From: Hymenochaete sp. R1
Taxonomy: Eukaryota; Basidiomycota; Agaricomycetes; Hymenochaetales; Hymenochaetaceae
Length of the DNA stretch: 23,612 nt
Reading direction: 5' to 3'
Assembly (NCBI GenBank): GCA_019400425.1
Contig: JAFREE010000251.1
Location: 1-23,612 of the forward strand
Part shown: positions 19,841-23,612 of the stretch, in pieces
Position numbering within the stretch: position 1 is the first letter of the stretch
Layout: each line of letters opens with the position of its first letter
Notes under the pieces: model-generated
What the model saw: the letters and a program-made list of their open reading frames with translations, nothing else
What the model was told of the DNA's origin: nothing
Databases searched by the model: none
Made by a program: the position numbers and the translations under genes

Positions 19841-20157
19841 CTCATAATAGCTGGACGGGCTTTCTTAGGGTTCTATATCTTGCTTTTCACAATTAGCCCG
19901 GCCTTTATAAAGAAAATATTAAAATATTCTTGATATTGCATGGTGTAGACTTTAATCCCTGCTTGATATTATTTCATGAATTGACTCTGAATCCCACTTG
20001 AGCTTTATTTCTTCTGTGAAAACCTCCTATATGCTGTAAAGTGACGTGTCCGGTAGATCCAGCAGGCCGAGCAAGGGAGTACGTTGAATGCACGTGATGG
20101 CCTGGATCTACCTTCGACAGAACAACATGTCATGTTCCTCCTTTCAACGTCGCCGCC
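19841..20157. promoter_or_regulatory. Upstream region of the PDWR-repeat gene, with inverted repeat and E-box
   Basis: AT-rich up to about 20030, then GC-richer. It contains an inverted repeat at 20052-20112 and the palindrome CACGTG at 20091-20096 inside it. This lies 45-105 bp before the ATG at 20158, so the elements fall in the proximal promoter or the 5' leader. CACGTG is the core site of bHLH factors; whether it is used here is inference. Confidence 0.45.
20052..20112. repeat. Inverted repeat, 11-bp perfect arms
   Basis: GGTAGATCCAG at 20052-20062 is the exact reverse complement of CTGGATCTACC at 20102-20112. Three more bases on the inner side (GCC with GGC) match if two bases are skipped. 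The arms enclose about 39 nt that include CACGTG. Confidence 0.85.
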
Positions 20158-22595
20158 ATGGCGTTCAATACGAGAGAACTAAGAAGACATACATTCATTC
20201 TACTCCTTGCAACTCACTCGAGCCTGCTAGCGCTAGCATCGCACAGTGTGTACGATGAGTCAGCTACTGAAGTCCGAGCACTCGGCTCAAGTGGCATTCC
20301 ATTCGTTCATTCGACTCAACCTCTACAAGCGCGTGTTCGTTCGAAAGAGGCATACTTTACCTTTGGACACTTTGCGGGTAGCGATCTCGACTATACAGGC
20401 TTCTTTGTACTCGTCGTGCAAGTGTGGACATTGGGAGTCTTCGCAAGAATGGGAACACTCGGACCTGTTGCGCGGGAATGCTTCTCTGCGGTTGAAGGTG
20501 ATCATTCGCTATGGAAGGTGTGGGTTCATTTTTTAATGTTTAAGGTAGACCATGAACTAATCTTACGCGTCATTTGATGAAGATGTATTTATGGCCCTTC
20601 CAACACAAAAAAAGCAAGAGGTTGACTATCGCCACTGCTGCTGTTCCATACTCCAATTCGGAGCGTATCACTACTTCAACGATACAAGATTCAAGTTCAA
20701 ACGTGGCTGCGGGTTCTAATCGTCCGAACGTATCAGATATATTGTCTCCTCAAGCGCCAACATCTTCACTTCCACCGTCTCCTTATAACTGGCTTAAACT
20801 TGAAGACTCCAGTGCCGGAACTTCACCAGAAATGTCTACCTTCTCGCCTCGACTTCGAACCGCGCGCTCTTCATCTTCATCTACAAGAAGCTATTCATTA
20901 GCCTCTGCTCATCAAGTTAATATGCCTGTACAAAAACTACACCCGAAAACGTTGATTGAGACTAACTTGGAAGTAATCACACTCGAGGAGGCACTATCAC
21001 GGCTCGCAAAGGACTCTAAACTCTTGGCCAGTTTTCCAGAGGCTTCCCCAGGTACTCCAATAGGCGTCGAATCTGCTCAATGTGGTTCCGCAAAGTATTT
21101 CGTACGTGAATGCCCCATATCTATGCTAAGATCGAAGGAATCTAATGTCAGACCCAAGCTACCTTCTTCCGGGGCTGAAGGATCATCCGGCCAGATGGAT
21201 GAATCTACTCCCGCCTTCAATGAAGATCGGGAGAAAGCCATGGACCCCCAAGATCAGTTTACCAATGCCGTGAGATTGCCTTTCCATTCTACTGCATCTT
21301 CAATACGAGTCATTCCAGCGATCAAAATCAGCACGTGCGCTCACGCTTCTCAAAAGGAGGTGGATAGATGCCCTTTGAAAGACTCTGAAATTCGTACTGG
21401 TGACACGTCGAATGAAAAAGGGGTTGATTCGAAAGCTGGTAACGTCGTTGTATCTATTGTCGAACCTGGCACTGCTATGGATGGGGTCATCGGGTCTCAA
21501 AGTCAGCGACCCGTACTTAAGTACTCGCGGTCACTCTTGTCCACCTTCCTACAAAACGATAGAACAGCAACGGACGACCCTCAAGCTTCGCAGTTGAATA
21601 CTTCTGAAAATATCAGCTCAAGCGAAACATCTGGTGCTACCTTTCAACACATCATACGGCAACCATACGGTCCTCCAATGTCTGATGATGAAGATGATGA
21701 AGGTGCGGTAATTGGGTGTGGTGCTTATTCCAAAATCATGGCGTGGAGAGGGCGATCAAAAGTCGAACCTCCTCCATCAGGTCCGATCTTAGAGCTGCGC
21801 GGACAGCAATCCTTGACGGAGGTCATTTCTGGAAAGAGTGACGTTGTACATGCTTCAGCCGTAATTGCGAAAGGCTCTGAATTGAAGAAGGTATACGTCG
21901 CGCCGAGCAAGAGAGCTTCTCTGGGTAGTCTGAAGCCCAAAGGTTCTTCCGAATGGATTTCTGGAGAGAAACTGGGACGGCGGGTGTCTCTGGACTGCTT
22001 GAAAGAAGGGTCAGCTATGAAATCGGATAGCCCGAGATGGAGAGCTCTTGCAGCCTTTGGTTCTTCTAGTCAACCCTGTGCGAAATTGGAATCGCCATCG
22101 GATTCTGTCTCGCAAGCTGCGTCAATGACTAATAACGCCTTCGATGGGCTGAAGACGACCTCGAGCGCTGACTCGGATCACGTTTCAACTTCAAGCATAG
22201 CAACTTCAAACGCGCCAGACTGGAGGAGGGTTGCGCTAAAAGAGAAACCTCCAATTTCTTTCGAAGGTGTTTTGTCGAACGTGCCTGAAGAAGATGATGC
22301 AAAGATTCGTTCTCAAACGAAGTCTTTAACGAAACTCACCGAGAAAAAACCTTCTGCGAGCTCTGCTGGGCCGGATTGGCGTGCTCTCGCACTCACCGAG
22401 GAAAGGTTTAACCCGGACGGGCGTACCCAAACAGGCGAGGTTCGTAGGCTTGCCAGAACCAAATCAAGGCGTTCTTTGGGTGAAGCGCCAACACAGAGGC
22501 AGTTAAAGAAAGGTAGCCGAACTGATGGCGCTCCTGACTGGAGAGCAATGGCATTGGGTGACGGTGAAGCCGGTAGAGGACAATGTAGGCGATGA
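20158..22595 (+). CDS. Large disordered protein with four PDWR-type motifs (two exons, 790 aa)
   Basis: I do not recognise the family. Exon 1 is 20158-20517, from an ATG in an ideal context (GCCGCCATGG). A 65-nt GT-AG intron follows in phase 0, and exon 2 is 20583-22595. Exon 1 is open for all 120 codons and has two hydrophobic stretches, about residues 12-28 (FILLLATHSSLLALA) and 82-96 (FFVLVVQVWTLGVFA), so a membrane-associated N-terminus is possible. The rest is Ser/Thr/Pro/Lys-rich and predicted by eye to be disordered, with one likely helix near VITLEEALSRLAKDSKLL. The C-terminal third carries SPRWRALAA (603), APDWRRVAL (664), GPDWRALAL (716) and APDWRAMAL (770), the last 12 residues from the end. 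If the intron is not real, the protein would begin at the ATG at 20574 or 20577 and be about 672 aa. The repeated motif suggests several docking sites for one partner; this is inference. Confidence 0.75.
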
Positions 22596-22844
22596 GGGTC
22601 GGTGCTTCACGTTGGTTTCGACACTTTTTATACATATACATCGGCTACTCTATATTATTCACTTTACCATCTCGTACCTTCTTCTGATTTGTCGCTCAGC
22701 TTGCTTTGTATGCATTAATAAAGGTGAAATCGCATCTATGTACATAAACACGTTCACTGTCAGCTTTCTCATATTGCGCATTGCATTCTGTTTTAATGCG
22801 AGAGTTCATATGGCAGTATCCTCCCATCACACTTATAAACAATA
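22596..22844. other. Short convergent intergenic region
   Basis: About 250 bp between the stop of the PDWR-repeat gene and the stop of ALG2, AT-rich, presumably the overlapping 3' UTRs. No gene is seen. Confidence 0.6.
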
Positions 22845-23612
22845 TCACCCATGTACGAATACCCAGAGAATTAAGTATGCTAGCACGGAAATGCCCACCG
22901 CAAGCATCACATCTGCTACGACGCCAGGAACCTCGCCCATACCCACCGCCTCTCTCAACGCACCCTCTACTCCCTTAGACAGGGTATCCATCCCGAACAT
23001 CCTCACCGCCCGATTCCTCGCTCGCTCACCCATTTCTCTTCGTTCGACGGCGCTCATACGGTTCACGATATGCTCAAGGATGGATGCCCAGAGTTCAGGG
23101 TCTGGAGGGGCCAGAAAACCTGTTCGTTTATTCGCGCCATCCTCTTCTCCTTCGCTATCGCTTTCGAAATCGGGATCAGGGTCTTGTTCTGGAGTTTCTG
23201 TAGTTGTTACTCCGTTTGTGAGATCGGAAGGAAGAGGAGGGGAGAGGACAGATTCAGTGGGTCCGCCGGAAGAGACGGCAAGGACGGGAAGACGACAGGC
23301 CATTGCTTCGACGGGGACAATGCCGAAATGTTCGTTGGAGGGCGTGTAGAGGATGGCGTGAACGTTTGGGGATGTGAGGAGGTAAGCGCGTTGAGGAGTG
23401 GTAAAGGAAAGGAGAAAGGAGATGTGGGCTGTTTGAGGAGTGATTGGAGTAGATGTGGAAGTAGTGGCGGTAGATGAAGTGGAAGAGGCGAGGGAAGCGA
23501 GATGGGGTGGGAAGGAACGAAGGAGGGTTGGGTTAGGGGAGGTAAGAGTATATGTTAGGTGATGCGACTGGGCTCGTTGCACGAGTTCGGTGAGGGTATC
23601 GATATTGTCTTG
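22845..23612 (-). CDS. alg2: Alpha-1,3/1,6-mannosyltransferase ALG2, C-terminal part (5' end outside window)
   Basis: ALG2 adds the second and third mannose (alpha-1,3 and alpha-1,6) to the dolichol-linked Man1GlcNAc2 precursor of N-glycans on the cytosolic face of the ER. The visible 255 codons are one uninterrupted frame from the window edge to the TGA at 22847-22845. They contain the GT4-family EX7E segment (SNEHFGIVPVEAMA), followed by the sugar-nucleotide-side motif AVSSGGPTESV and the downstream block TGFLAPPDPELWASIL. The C-terminus ends in a hydrophobic helix (VMLAVGISVLAYLILWVF), matching the membrane segment of the family. Between SGGPTESV and TGFLAPP there is an extra acidic, Thr/Pro-rich insertion (DPDPDFESDSEGEEDGANKR) that yeast and animal ALG2 lack, as far as I recall. 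There is no in-frame start near 23582; the gene continues past 23612. Confidence 0.93.
   Translation of the reverse strand, partial: QDNIDTLTELVQRAQSHHLTYTLTSPNPTLLRSFPPHLASLASSTSSTATTSTSTPITPQTAHISFLLSFTTPQRAYLLTSPNVHAILYTPSNEHFGIVPVEAMACRLPVLAVSSGGPTESVLSPPLPSDLTNGVTTTETPEQDPDPDFESDSEGEEDGANKRTGFLAPPDPELWASILEHIVNRMSAVERREMGERARNRAVRMFGMDTLSKGVEGALREAVGMGEVPGVVADVMLAVGISVLAYLILWVFVHG

Noticed and set aside
22525..23349. 274-codon plus-strand frame opposite ALG2
   Set aside because: It overlaps the end of the PDWR-repeat gene and then runs antisense to clearly conserved ALG2 codons; its sequence is Ser/Pro/Arg-rich shadow translation.

Overview
The window reads as nuclear DNA of a filamentous basidiomycete fungus, most likely a mushroom-forming Agaricomycete. 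The confident genes are broken by many short GT-AG introns (mostly 47-85 nt), the tRNA genes carry introns at the canonical 37/38 position, and the recognisable proteins (a fungal microsomal P450, calcipressin with its ISPP motif, xylitol dehydrogenase, CWC22, ALG2) fit that origin. No operon, CRISPR array, insertion sequence or complete transposon was seen.

Layout. 1-2250: no confident gene, only scattered exon-like frames. 2251-4510 (+): ten-exon cytochrome P450. 4967-5061 and 5444-5536 (+): two intron-containing tRNA-Gly(CCC) genes. 5753-8893 (-): spliceosome factor CWC22, seven exons. 9731-10583 (+): calcipressin, a calcineurin regulator; it and CWC22 diverge from an 0.84-kb shared upstream region. 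11227-12965 (-): eleven-exon NAD-type xylitol/sorbitol dehydrogenase, convergent with calcipressin. 12966-14439: unresolved, with exon-like frames on both strands and a (TATCG)6 repeat. 14440-16569 (-): C2H2 zinc-finger putative transcription factor. 17292-18359 (-) and 18458-19840 (+): a tentative head-to-head pair of unrecognised spliced genes, the second looking degraded. 20158-22595 (+): large disordered protein with four spaced copies of a PDWR-type motif. 22845-23612 (-): C-terminal part of the ALG2 mannosyltransferase, cut by the window edge.

The confident genes are mostly housekeeping functions (splicing, glycine tRNA supply, Ca2+ signalling, pentose metabolism, N-glycan assembly) and do not form one pathway. 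The P450 stands alone, without biosynthetic cluster partners in view. The least explained parts are the divergent unknown pair at 17.3-19.8 kb, the ambiguous stretch at 13.0-14.0 kb, and the PDWR-repeat protein. Exon coordinates were derived by hand from splice signals, reading phase and remembered family conservation; no search or transcript data were available.
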